Shown one piece after another: positions 37,201 through 47,981 of a stretch of 64,000 bases of DNA; the first letter of the stretch is position 1, and each line of letters begins with the position of its first letter. The notes below the pieces were generated by a model. That model was not told where the DNA came from. It searched no databases and saw nothing but the letters and a program-made list of their open reading frames with translations. The DNA is from Spirodela intermedia (Eukaryota > Streptophyta > Magnoliopsida > Alismatales > Araceae): contig LR746272.1 of the NCBI GenBank assembly GCA_902729315.2, forward strand, positions 4,340,037 through 4,404,036, given 5' to 3'. The translations under genes and the position numbers were made by a program.

Positions 37201-39255
37201 TGGGACATATCTCATAGTGGTGGGTTTCCTCTTTCAAAGTCTAATGGCGTGTGAATGACTCATTGTGCAACAGTTAACAGTCTAAGCCAAACTTTGGTAG
37301 CCATTTTAGAGCTATATATTTTCAACACCACGATTGTTAAAAATTTGGGTGGGGTAATCTTGGCTTCAAAAATAATTAATTTTTCTCATTTTTTGGGTGG
37401 AAATATCATGCAACCTTTTTTGAAAACAAGAAATGTGTTTGGTGTATTTCCATGTGTTTATGTGTGTTCAAAGTGTAAATAAATATATAATTAACAAGCT
37501 CTTACCACAATTATTCATGCATTATATGTTTTCCGGACTCTTAGAGTGCAAGAAAAACTCTTATGAACCGGGATGCAATGTATTGCTACTGGTGCTTAGA
37601 GATGAATGGCCCTACTTTGAAGATTCCAAGTCAATATGTGGACATCTACTCCCAGATTCTCAGCTGGAAAATAAATGGAAACATGTTGACATAATGATGA
37701 TAATAATAATAATAATAATTCCTTTCTTATATTTTATTTATTGCCAAAATGTGTACTAATTCAAATAAATTCAGTTTCCTATCTGTCTTTGCTGATTTCT
37801 CTTCAAATTTCTTCAGGGTGAAATTCACCATGTTATAAATCCCGACCCATACCGTGGAGTATTTGGCTCCAATGCTGATGCTTACGTAAGAGAACTGAAA
37901 GACCATATCGACTATGGCACTCCAGGGAAAGTCGCTGGCTTCATCGCAGAGACATTTCAGGTTAGCTAATGAGTTCTGCCGTGCTCCGCAGTCTCTGCGC
38001 CGAAGGAGTCCCACTGAAAGAAAACTTCTTCAATCAAACCACAGGGTGTTGGAGGAGCGGTAGAGCTGGCACCTGGGTACTTGAAATCAGTCTATGACGT
38101 CATCCACCAGGCTGGTGGTGTCTGCATTGCTGATGAAGTCCAGAGTGGATTCGGCCGAACTGGAAGCCATTACTGGGGCTTTGAGACCCAAGGTGTCATC
38201 CCCGATATCGTCACGATGGCCAAGGTAAATCTCACATAGTTCTTAAGCACATAATGATTTAATCATAATTACCGCTGAGATTGTCATGACTGCCAAGATC
38301 TAGATACATTTCCATGCTTCTAAGTTCCCCCTACCCCTGGTAAATCTCAAATACTTCATAAACCATTGCTAAGTTCCATTGCCAAGTATTTTGGGAAATT
38401 CATGCTTGAAAATTCATGCCTGGTAGGGAATTGGGAATGGTCTTCCCTTGGGAGCAGTTGTGACAACTCCTGAGATCGCTCAGGTGATGTCTCAGAAGAT
38501 CCAGTTCAACACCTTCGGGGGGAACCCTGTGTGTTCTTCCGGTGGGCTCGCTGTGCTCAGGGTCCTCGACAAGGAGAGGCGACAGTCCCACTGTGCCGAT
38601 GTCGGCTCACATCTGATTGAGCGACTGAGGACCCTTCAGCAGAGATACGACCGTAGGCTTTCAACCCAACTCACACTATGCATTCATTTCCTCAATAGGC
38701 AATTATTTTATGCCTATGATTCATTGATTATCTCTTACTGAAAATATAAAGTTTGAAGAGCACCGACTAACTTATCTGTATTATTATAGTCATTGGGGAT
38801 GTGAGGGGAAGGGGATTGATGCTGGGAATAGAGCTCGTGACGGACAAGAAGGAGAAGACACCTGCCAAGCTTGAAACAGCCGTGTTGTTTGAGAAACTCA
38901 AGGGTATCATCTTACCTCCTCGCATTACCTCCAGTCAGATATTCTCGTCATTTTCTATTAATAGCCATTTTTGTTCTTCACTGAAGATCTTGGCGTGCTG
39001 GTCGGAAAAGGGGGTCTCCATGGGAATGTATTCAGAATAAAGCCTCCTATGTGCTTCACAAAGGACGATGCAGGTCATCTCTTACCTCCCCATTCCGAAA
39101 AAAAGATCAAAAAATAAATAAATTTCCGTAATAATGTGGGCTTATACTTCTGGCCTTAGTATCATATATAGCTGCTGGTTGATATGCTGTTGTGTTTCAT
39201 TTCATCTGCAGACTTCCTGGTGGACGCTCTGGATTATGCCATCTGGGGCATATGA
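34206..39255 (+). CDS. AGT2: Alanine-glyoxylate aminotransferase 2, mitochondrial
   Basis: A PLP-dependent class III aminotransferase of the AGXT2/AGT2 (PYD4) group, converting glyoxylate to glycine with alanine as donor in mitochondria. Nine exons: 34206-34475, 35096-35326, 36414-36584, 37817-37960, 38045-38224, 38427-38652, 38790-38903, 38987-39073 and 39212-39255; the total is 1467 bp and 488 residues. Phases all agree. Residues 1-50 form a presequence ([17 protein letters not shown], then a poly-Ala run encoded by a GCC repeat). Family motifs are [87 protein letters not shown] (PLP lysine in MAKG), NTFGGNPV and [15 protein letters not shown]. Introns 2 and 3 exceed 1 kb and hold no recognisable gene. 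AGT2 versus PYD4 orthology is not resolved here. Confidence 0.93.
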
Positions 39256-41928
39256 GGTTCATTCGCCTCTTTGAGACCCATAAATTAAATTAGACAACTT
39301 TCCCATGGTCAAAAAATAAATGTCTGTACTGCTGCTGGTTTCTGCACAATTTCTGCAATACTCTTCTTTACTTGTTCTTCTTCGTCATTTTCCTTAGATA
39401 GTCCTAGTTCATAAGCTAATAATGAACCTACCCATTCTTCCTTGTTCTATTAGTGTATTTATTATCTTAGTAAGCCTATTGACTAAATCTCTAATTAATT
39501 CATTTCTTTGTCATTTTAAATGCCTCTAATTCATGAGTGATAAGACTGCTTCTTATGTCCTTGACTTGTACTATTCATTCATAAATTACTTTAAGTTAAT
39601 CTCAAATTTCTTTGGTTGTTTCATAATTTCCAATCCTTTGAAATCAATTCATATCAAGAGTATAATGTATTATATTCATAGTCTTATCATTTAAAAACCT
39701 CAATTTCCTGTCTACATTCTTTTTATATTACACTCCATGCATTTAAATCAACCGTCATCATAAATATTCTCACTCTATTTTTCATACGTAAATAATATGA
39801 TGCTTTTTAATTAAAAGTCACAGTCTAATAATAGATTGTCCTTTTTATATAAGTTCCATCAAGCTTCAACCATCTAACTATTTTTTATATTTTGAATAAT
39901 TTATGCTAAGTTAAGGTTTGATATCGATTATAAAGTTCTTGATGAGTGAATAAATTAAGAAATAAGTGGAGAGGGAGTGAATTTGATTTTTCATTTTTCA
40001 TTTTTCATTTTATTAACTACAATACCTTTTTTACTTTCGTAAATTAATATATATAAATATAAAATAAACCCAATAAGAAGTTGTTCACAAAGGGCACATA
40101 GCATAGGAACAACGAGTATAAGTGTCTCAGGTGGGTCAACAGGACGGTCAACCCTACCGACTTGAATGTCCTGACTTCCCGACCGAACAGGACATGGTTG
40201 ACCATGTAACAATGTGTCATGTTAGGAGGGAGATTCTCACTCCTTCCCATATTAAGAGGGGTCCCCTTGGAGTGGAGGCGGGGAGTGAGCTCAATCCCTC
40301 TCCCTCCTTTTATTCTCAGACCGTTGACCGAGTGGTGGCTCTGGAAGCTGACTCGGACTCTTGGAAAACCCCATATTTTTGCTAACTAAAGGTAAATAGG
40401 TAAGCAGTCGAAAAATGGAAACCACATCCTTTGGTCAGCGTCTAAGCCCAGTGGGCCGCCTCCACACGGCTGAGGTACAAATAACAAATTCTCTAATTTT
40501 CAGGGTTTTATCAGAAAATTAGCAGTCATGTCTCTTTCTGATGCTTCTCAGAAGTTCGATCCGATCCGCCGCCAGCTGCTCTGCTCTCACAGGAGACGAT
40601 AATACGCGGCGCCGGTGGCCTAGCTCCGACGGCATCATCAGGTGCCGCCCGTCCTCTCTTCGATCTCCCTCCTCCACTGTTTTTTTTTTCACCCCCCCGA
40701 CGGTAGAGGAAGAGCGGCGGCGCAATAGGAGCGGGAGATTAGCGGGAGATACGGAGGAGGAAGGAGGTAAAATGCTTCTCATTATTTGGCCGGGATTATC
40801 GTCGTGGACTGGTTTTTTCTCTCTTTTTCGGGACCTGGAAGGGATATTATCAGTGGACCCTGTGGAATCTGGTAATCGCTCTCAGTGGCAAGCACAGCGG
40901 CCTTTGATTCCGCCGCTACGGGCTCTGGTCCCAGTATGTAGAATGCAAATCCAATACGAATATCCTATTGGATCGTATGTTTCAGAAGATCTGTTCTCTA
41001 GCGAGGCCTTGGCAGACTCCTCGGTGACGTGACTTACCTCTCTGCCTCGGTCACATTATGAGTACTGATTCCAATACGAAAATAATCCAGACAGCAAACT
41101 ATTCCGTTAATAATCCTGGAGTTCTACTGATCTTGCTAATTGTAGGATTCCGGTTGCCTGCCAGAAGTTTAATTGAATAATATTTGTACATAGGTTGGTT
41201 CTGTTACCCTAAATATTTTACTCTCTAAACGAAGTTTTCAGAGTTTGGTCGAATTGGATTTGGCTTTGGCTTTGGCAATTGTTGTTATTTTCCGCCAGAA
41301 TCTGGTTCTGGATTGAGGGAAATACCTGGAAGAACATACAGAACATGTTATGGATTTATCGGCCCAATTCAATTTACGATGCTAATAACTAGGATAGCGT
41401 CGAAAAAATATCCTGGAAAACCAGTTTATGTAGTTTATCAGCCCAAATCATTTTAGGATGGAAATAGCCAGAAGAACATAGAAAATATTGAAGAAAACCA
41501 GTCTATTTGCTGAATTTAGTCAAGGATGGAAATGGCTGGGCCAACAAAGAAACGCATTCAGGAAAACTAATTGTAGGAAAGGAAAAACTTTCCCTCCATC
41601 GTTCTCTTTTAGGGTAAGGACAACCTCCACTGAGACAGTCCAACTGCGTGCCCAAGACTGAGGAAGATGTGGGGTAAGGAAAGACCATGCTTGTTTAGAC
41701 GCTCAAGGTTGGCTTGAACATGGTGGGAAAAACTCGGAAAGAATCTTTTTATTGTTGAGGCCTCATCCAGCTTGTAGAACAAGCCTGATTGGTCTCAGTC
41801 GGAAACTCTGATAAATTTTAAGCCCGATCAACTCAGGTTCCTCTGAAAACCTGATATAAGTGTGTTAATAAAACTATAAAATTTGATGATTTTTTTATTT
41901 TTTTATTTTTTATTTCGACAATTGCCAG
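39256..41928. other. Intergenic spacer with TE-like segment
   Basis: 39.26-40.07 kb is AT-rich with no gene. 40.08-40.40 kb has a GC-rich, LTR-like composition with open frames on both strands and no recognisable domain; I suspect a retroelement fragment. 40.5-41.04 kb has an open plus frame from ATG 40541 (163 codons) without recognisable domains. At 40950-40970 there is a short perfect inverted repeat ccaata/tattgg. Nothing further is supported. Confidence 0.4.
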
Positions 41929-42185
41929 CTTTTCCAAGCACCTGTTCTCAAGTAAGGAAGCTGGAAATGTCAGCGGGTGCTGTGATGTCTGTGATCAGTC
42001 ATCACCGTTTGTTTATTGCCAGAGGTGTTTCAGAAAGACTACTTGCTTAAATTGCGATCGAGATTATCTACTTTCCTTTTATGGGGGGGGTGGGGGTTTC
42101 TCTGTGAATCTGGCTAGTAGAGTACTAATGGGCTTGAAGGATTCGACTGCATTTGAATTGTGTAGTAATCTTCTGCATCACAGAG
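41929..42185 (+). pseudogene. Isolated zinc-finger-like exon
   Basis: An open segment is bounded by an acceptor (attgccag) and a donor (CACAGAG|GTAATAAG). It encodes FSKHLFSSKEAGNVSG, then CCDVCDQSSPFVYCQRC and FRKTTCLNCDRDYLL. The spacing C-x2-C-x8-C-(x8)-C-x2-C-D resembles a B-box finger (BBX/CONSTANS-like) with one extra residue and without the usual histidines. No companion exons are recognised. Joined to the next acceptor at 42495, the frame hits a stop within four codons, so it is either a noncoding exon upstream of NAA38 or a leftover gene fragment. Confidence 0.35.
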
Positions 42186-42549
42186 GTAATAAGTTTAATG
42201 TTTTATTTTCTTTCCACAAATTCTTAAATTACCCTTAATTTGATTTCAAACCCTGAAATGTGGTGGAAAGACGATCTTTTGTTCTTTGATGCTTGCAACA
42301 ACCTATTTCCTGTGAGGAATCTGAAGAGGAATCGCTGTGGTTTCTAAAACCATTTCAGTTAATATTTGTGGAAGTAAGAGATTTGCTTTTCTTCGGTAAT
42401 GAATTGCTGTGATGTCTTCAACCCATTCTTTTGTTTAATAGTTTTCTTTTTTTTTTGTTGCAAAAAATATCAATATCATTTTTTTCGCCTTTCAGAAGAT
42501 CGATAGTGAGATCAACACTCGAGTGGAGAAACCCTAGAAATTGCTCACC

Positions 42550-42975
42550 ATGGAGACGAGAACCGAGATCGAGGAGACCTTAGAGTCACTCTCTGCTCTC
42601 AGGAAGAACCCTAATCATCTTCCCCCCGAGCACCCGCCGCCGCCAAATTACTCCGAGGGCGACGGCGGCAGCGGCGGCGGCAGCGGCGGCGGCGGCTTGA
42701 TCGCCATCAGAAAGCTCCAGAGCCTGCTGTTCCGCCGCATGCTGGTGGGAGTCAACGATGGCCGCTTCTTTGTGGGCGCCTTCCACTGCATCGACAAGCA
42801 GGGGAACATCATCCTCCAAGATGCCGTGGAGTTCCGCAGCACCCGGCGAGGCCGCCCATCCCCAATGGAGCAGCGCTGCCTCGGTCTCATCCTAATCCCA
42901 ACCTCTTGCCGGACCTCCTGCCACGTGGACTGCTCCGTAGAAGAACAGATCTCCCTCCTCTCTCTATGTAGCTGA
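42550..42975 (+). CDS. NAA38: NatC auxiliary subunit NAA38 (LSM-domain protein)
   Basis: A single coding exon of 141 residues starts at ATG 42550 (context caccATGGAG). Residues 1-50 are variable and end in a Gly/Ser linker (GSGGGSGGGG) encoded by a ggc-rich repeat. An Sm/LSM fold follows: Sm1 (LLFRRMLVGVNDGRFFVGAF, then CIDKQGNIILQDAVEF) and Sm2 (RCLGLILIPTSCRTSCHV). This matches LSMD1/NAA38, the small subunit of the cytosolic NatC N-terminal acetyltransferase with NAA30 and NAA35. An acceptor (ctttcag) at about 42495 lies in the 5' UTR, and CAG|GTGAGT follows the stop at about 42994, so UTR introns are likely. The GA tract at 43202 would fall in the 3' UTR intron. Confidence 0.85.
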   Translation: METRTEIEETLESLSALRKNPNHLPPEHPPPPNYSEGDGGSGGGSGGGGLIAIRKLQSLLFRRMLVGVNDGRFFVGAFHCIDKQGNIILQDAVEFRSTRRGRPSPMEQRCLGLILIPTSCRTSCHVDCSVEEQISLLSLCS

Positions 42976-43213
42976 CGGGGACTTGCCGATCCAGGTGAGT
43001 GAACCGAATCTGATCCGAATCTGGTCCTCTTGAATAGAAGGCAACATAGCGAGAATTCTTGAGCTCTCCCTCTCTCTAAAGATTTCATTTCACCAAAAAA
43101 GATGATGTATTTTTTTATGACCCCATCGTAGAACTGTTTACAACGTAATATTTCAGAGAGGGAAAGAGCCAAATAATCTCTTGTTTTCTATATCCTTTGA
43201 TGAGAGAGAGAGA

Positions 43214-43268
<55 letters not shown>

Positions 43269-43701
43269 GATCCATCATGCTCTGCACAGGCTCACCTCCC
43301 ATGGCCTCTTTTTCAGGGAGATCTCCGCCAGTTCTTCTCCGTCGTCAAGGTGATTGACAAGTCCTCGTCATCCACCATGGCCAGGAAACCCTAGAGCTCC
43401 ATCGATCCCAGGGCGCCGCTGCTTGCCCCAGGGGAGGAAGATCCAGGTCCGCTCCATGTCTTCTCCCTCGACGAAGAAGGAAAAAAAACCATGCTGCATC
43501 TGTTCATACTGGTTTTTTGGTAAGATCCACTTTTCTTCTTCTTCATCTTCTTCTGGATGAACATCGAATCTAACACCCCCAACTGGAAAAAAAATAAATT
43601 TGCCCGATTCTGCCCACCCGAGTCAAAGCGTCAACAACCTCAAGTCAACGGATTGAACCCATGAAGCAGTGCTCATTCCCTGCTATAGTAATTGGATCCG
43701 A
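42976..43701. other. Convergent spacer between NAA38 and THG1
   Basis: This holds the likely NAA38 3' UTR with a possible intron (about 42994-43317), a 64-bp GA microsatellite at 43202-43265, and the THG1 3' flank. Short open frames here are not supported. Confidence 0.55.
43202..43265. repeat. (GA)n microsatellite
   Basis: About 32 GA units with a single ggg interruption, the longest GA tract in the window. Confidence 0.97.
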
Positions 43702-45248
43702 TCAATCTGATAGAATCTCTGGATGCCACCTCCAAAACCCTTTCCTGCTTAGATCACTATGCTCCACTTTGATCTTCTTCCTGGTTCTTCTGATGGGATT
43801 CCCACCGTCATCCAACTTCACCGTCACGTCCTCCTGGAGGATAATCATGCGGCACAAGATCTTAGCGTCTCCATTACCACAAAAAGAAAGAAGGAAAAAA
43901 AACCAGTTCTTGAACCGAGAAACCCAGACAAATCCAGGATTAATCCAGAGAAATGGAAACATGGAGGGAAACCATCTCCGTCAGCCGCCATTTTACCATT
44001 CAGCTGCTCACCTGGTCCCTGAACAGTGAGGACCCCTTTCGGAACATGGCCGGTAGATTGTTGTAGTTGATACCAAACTGCTGAAAGAGCAGTTCGTTCC
44101 TCTCACTTTCTTGGGTCCCCTGCACCACTTTACGAGATTATGATGAAATCATGCCCTACTTTATGAAATTTTGATGCATTAATTGGCCGAGAAATAAAGT
44201 AGGGAAAATAGTGAACAATAAATACAGCATGCTCTATCACACAACCTCCAGATATTCCTCCGCTTCGCTCTCTGTTCGTCCAGAATTTACCAACATCCAT
44301 GAACAGGTGTTCTTCTGATTGAAGATGTGACCTACACATAATTTGACGTATATCCATCTTCAGCATACTTTTCCCACTCTGGATGCTATAATAACTCTTG
44401 ATTATATTAGCACGGCTAAAAGGAACGAAAATTGCCAAGGTTTGATCGAAAAAAATTGTAAATATTTAACAAAAGTATGTTCATCCATCATGTTTGTGAG
44501 CTCAGAGAAATCTAGAAATATGAAGGTGGGTTTTGGATATTCCATACTCGTTTTTTTTTTTTTTGAGGTCTGCGCGAACCAAGTTCATCCTCAAAAACCA
44601 ATGAATTTCTGAGAAAAATAGATCAACTGAAAACTATACTGTTGATCAACCAAAAAAGATAGAATGATTCTTACAGCACTTACAGTCATTTTGCCTCAAC
44701 GACAGATAGTCTCTGACGAGCCTGGCACCTGGCCCAGGAAAGCACATAACCCGGCCATCAAAAGAAGGTGGATATACCAATTCCTGCTCGGGGAAGAACA
44801 CTCTCCACTTCATCACGTACACAGAGGTGAAGAACGATACACTCAGAGAAAGCAATTTGCTGAAGATCAAATCACCCAATAAAAATTAAGCATGTCATTA
44901 AATTAGGAAATAAAAATTGATGAGAAACAAGTAATTATGGGCACCTCTCTCTTCTCTCATAGAATTTGGTCGTCTCCTTCCAAATGAAACTGAAAAAAAA
45001 AAAAAAGAGCATAAAACGTTGGTATTTAGAGAGAGGGAGGTTTACTGGATCAGCTCCTCAAGTCGTAGGCTCCATGAAATCTAAATCATCTCCATGCCAT
45101 TCATCAGATTATGTCATGCATTTCCTCATCACAATCATCATATCAAATTAAGCATGTACTGACGACGATACATGTACATATTAATCGCATTAAAAACATA
45201 CAGATATATATATATATATAATTATATATATATAGATATCTAGACAGC

Positions 45249-45279
<31 letters not shown>

Positions 45280-46411
45280 GGGTTGGATGACCGAGTACTG
45301 CATTGAGAAGCCAAAGTGGAAGACCGAGTTGAATTGTCCCAAATCGATGCAACTTTAGCCCGAGTGCAATGCCCAAGTTTGTTTCAATCATATTTACTTC
45401 ATCGATGCTCTTGAGTTACGTATTTAGCTCAAGAATTACCTGTATTCATGTCTAAAACCATAGGCAAAAACTATATCTGGAAATTGCTCCAATACTGAGA
45501 TTGCACAGTTGTTCATCAGATTCAATGGGCGCTCGTCATTCGGCCTGTCGAAACCGTGGATCTTGGAGAACCTGCAAGTGTCCTCCATTATGAGGAGATA
45601 GATCGAAAGAAAGTTGGTGAGAGGAGCTGCCATACGATATCTGTTCAACTTGAATGACCAGTTGACTTTCTATTCCGGGAGAAAGAGAAGACAACGCGGA
45701 ACGAATGGAGCTAGAACGTCTCTGTCTTCTCTCTCTCTCTCTCTCTCTCACTCATGTTTCAGAAAAAGAGTGAATGAAATCTAGCAGGGGAAGATTCTCA
45801 TCTGCTCATTTCGATTATACCAATTAAAAGAATGTTAAGGATGGGTTCGAGAAACTATCTGCCAAATCAAGAATAGGGGATTCACTCGAGCTGTGATTCC
45901 GCCCCGAATCAACCTAGGGGTCGCCGGAAACCCTGGAAGAACACGTCTGGGTGGCGAAAGATTGATGAAGAGTTCGGCACGTTCGAAGGTAGAATGCTTC
46001 TGATCAGTGGCGGAAATCGGGAGTGCAAGCATTTTCTTCTGGCAACAGAAAAACCAGGGATGCATCAGTATCAACCTAGGGTTCGCCGAAAATCCTGGAA
46101 GAACACGTCTAGAGCGGCGAAAGATTGATGAAGAGATCAGTACGTTCGAAGGTAGTATGCTTTCGATCACGGCGGAAATCGTGGCAACGAGATCGAGGGA
46201 TGCCTCAGAACGGATGAGTGCCACCGAGGTGACGGGATCAATTTCTCCTGGAAAGATGAGAACAGAACCAGTGGTTTTCAACTCTCGAGGTTTCGTTCAT
46301 CACTCACCGGTGGAAATCGCAGCCATTAATCCTGACGACGATCCAATTGAACTTGGGCAGCCTGTCGTCCCGTTCCTGCTCCCTCACATACTCGTATTCA
46401 CTCTTCGCCAT
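43702..46411 (-). CDS. THG1: THG1-like protein with altered metal site
   Basis: THG1 adds the 5' guanylate to tRNA-His; relatives repair tRNA 5' ends. Seven exons on the minus strand: 46411-46308, 45571-45440, 44989-44945, 44859-44684, 44331-44246, 44119-44012 and 43833-43702; the total is 783 bp and 260 residues, one Thg1 domain. All splice sites are GT-AG and phases agree. Conserved parts are MAKSEYEYV, FSKIHGFDRPNDERPLNLMN, KWRVFFPEQELVYPPSFDGR, RDYLSLRQNDCHIFNQKNTC, GTQESERNELLFQQFGINYN and the C-terminal EDVTVKLDDGGNPIRRTRKK. The usual metal-ligand segments RIDG and YG-SDEYS read RING (exon 1) and YGFRHEYS (exon 2), so both catalytic aspartates are replaced (Asn and His). I infer an inactive or repurposed paralogue with intact splicing. 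Confidence 0.9.
45249..45279. repeat. (GA)n tract in THG1 intron 2
   Basis: The GA tract lies next to an (AT)n stretch (45205-45235) inside the intron between exons 2 and 3 of the THG1-like gene. Confidence 0.95.
45907..46183. repeat. Tandem duplication in THG1 intron 1
   Basis: Copies 45907-46020 and 46070-46183 are offset by about 163 bp and share atcaacctagg, ctggaagaacacgtct, gcgaaagattgatgaagag and acgttcgaaggta, with scattered substitutions. Both lie in the 736-bp first intron. Confidence 0.93.
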
Positions 46412-46648
46412 GGCGACGCAGATCCTGGATTAAAGGTGAACGCCAGGGCCGCAACACCGCCCGCAAGAAGCGAGACAGATATATATAATAGAGAGAGAGA
46501 GAAAGAGAGAGAGATTCCTTGATCTGCTCCCGAGGGACTTCTCGGCTTAAGGCACGAAACTTGTTCGACGAAATGCCCGGCTGAGCCTCCAAGAGCAGTT
46601 CACCGGGTCAGTGTGTATGAAGAGAGAAACAGGAGTGAGATAGACAGT

Positions 46649-46699
<51 letters not shown>

Positions 46700-46811
46700 A
46701 GGAGTTAGAGAGAGTGTGCGAAAGAGATATAGAGAGAGAGGGAAAGAGAGAGATACAGGTTCTGTCACCGGTGACATCTCACCTCGTGTTCTTGGAGCGG
46801 AGGAATAAGCC
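46412..46811. promoter_or_regulatory. Compact divergent THG1/mTERF promoter
   Basis: Only 400 bp separate the ATG of the THG1-like gene (minus) and that of the first mTERF gene (plus). TATATATAAT at 46480-46489 is about 70 bp upstream of the THG1 ATG and is its likely TATA element. GA tracts lie at 46490-46514 and 46650-46697, and another GA-rich run (46715-46752) leads into mTERF. Shared promoter use is inference. Confidence 0.5.
46650..46697. repeat. (GA)n microsatellite in the divergent promoter
   Basis: About 24 GA units, 115 bp upstream of the first mTERF start codon. Confidence 0.96.
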
Positions 46812-47981
46812 ATGCTGTGGAGGAAGAGGGTCCATCATTCCCTCGTCTCCCATTGTTTCCGGTCCTGCTGTATCCCCACCGCCGGCGATCTCCCCAGATG
46901 GCTCCGATTCTCCTCTTCGACCGGCGCCGGCGAAGCGCCACTGGCGGCGGTGACTCCGTTCCTGGTCGAATACCTCGTCGACTCCTGCGGATTCTCCCCC
47001 GCCGAGGCCGCCAAGGTCTCCTCTTCTCTCCCTCGAGTAGAAACCCTAGAAAAACCAGTCGCCGCCGTCCAATTCCTGCGCCACAAGGGCTTCTCAGAGG
47101 ACGACGTTAGGAGCGTCATTCTCGGCTTCCCCATCCTCCTCCGCCGCGAGGTCGCCAAAACCCTAGAACCGAGGATCAGGTTCCTTCAGGAAGAGGGCTT
47201 CTCGATCCCCGAGATCTCTCGCCTGGTCTCCGCAAACCCTAGCTCCCTCCGTGTCTCCAACCTCGGAGAAAAGATCGAGTTCTGGAGGAAGCTGATGGGA
47301 ACCAACGAGCGGGCTCTGAAGGTCCTCTCCGAGAGCCATGTCCTCAACGCCAGCCTCGACAGGAAGATCAAGCCCAACGTCTCCTTCCTGCGGGAGACCG
47401 GCCTCGCAGAGCACAGGATCGCCAGGATCTTGTCCAGGAGGCCCAGGCTGGTCACCTGCAGGCTGGAGACGATCCAGTCCCTCATCGACCAGGTCAAGAA
47501 CCACGGCATCGCCATCACCACGGGGATGTTCGAGCAGGCCCTCTACGCCCTGGCCAATGTCAGCAAGGCCAAATTCGAGGAGAAACTGAAGCTGTTCCAG
47601 AGCTTCGGGTGGTCAGAAAAGGACTTCCTCTCTGCGTTTCAGAGGAGCCCTTTGCTTCTGAGAGTCTCCGAGAGAAAGATCCAGCAGGTGATGGGATTTC
47701 TGCTCGGAGAAGCTGGCTGCGAGCCTTCCTATGTGGCCCTGCGCCCAGTTCTCCTCTCCTACAGCTTGAGGAAAAGGATGATGCCCCGCTATTCCGTTCT
47801 CAGAGCTCTGAGGAAGAACAGCATTGCAGCAGGGGAGAACGATTTCCTGGGGACTGTGGTGTTGCCGGAGGGAAAATTCGTCGAGAGGTACATTCTCTCT
47901 TACAGCGAGAAAATTCCAGGGCTCCTCGAAGCGTATTCCATGGCTGTTGCCGAGGGAATCGAAAGAGAAGAACGATCCTGA
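46812..47981 (+). CDS. mTERF-family protein, first tandem copy
   Basis: An intronless gene of 389 residues. mTERF proteins are helical-repeat nucleic-acid-binding factors of mitochondria or plastids that affect transcription, splicing or translation of organelle genes. Residues 1-40 (MLWRKRVHHSLVSHCFRSCC) are basic, an organelle presequence. Then come VEYLVDSCGFSPAEAAKVSS and a series of about 30-residue mTERF motifs with the Leu/Pro pattern (VRSVILGFPILL, ISRLVSANPSSL, IARILSRRPRLV, FLSAFQRSPLLL, YVALRPVLLSYSL), ending with the YILSYSEKIPGLLEAY region. ATG 46812 is the first in frame. It is GC-rich and close in sequence to the copy 1.7 kb downstream, so the two arose by tandem duplication, as is frequent for plant mTERFs. 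I cannot assign it to a named member. Confidence 0.92.
   Translation: MLWRKRVHHSLVSHCFRSCCIPTAGDLPRWLRFSSSTGAGEAPLAAVTPFLVEYLVDSCGFSPAEAAKVSSSLPRVETLEKPVAAVQFLRHKGFSEDDVRSVILGFPILLRREVAKTLEPRIRFLQEEGFSIPEISRLVSANPSSLRVSNLGEKIEFWRKLMGTNERALKVLSESHVLNASLDRKIKPNVSFLRETGLAEHRIARILSRRPRLVTCRLETIQSLIDQVKNHGIAITTGMFEQALYALANVSKAKFEEKLKLFQSFGWSEKDFLSAFQRSPLLLRVSERKIQQVMGFLLGEAGCEPSYVALRPVLLSYSLRKRMMPRYSVLRALRKNSIAAGENDFLGTVVLPEGKFVERYILSYSEKIPGLLEAYSMAVAEGIEREERS

Noticed and set aside
40112-40385. Open frames on both strands near 40.1-40.4 kb
   Set aside because: They lack recognisable domains and have retroelement-like composition; kept only as a possible TE fragment.
40541-41032. 163-codon plus-strand ORF
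   Set aside because: It starts in GC-rich sequence but has no family similarity I recognise and no supporting splice structure; could be a leader exon of an unknown transcript.
46007-46522. 171-codon plus-strand ORF
   Set aside because: Lies in THG1 intron 1 and antisense to exon 1; explained by the duplicated segment and by GA sequence.
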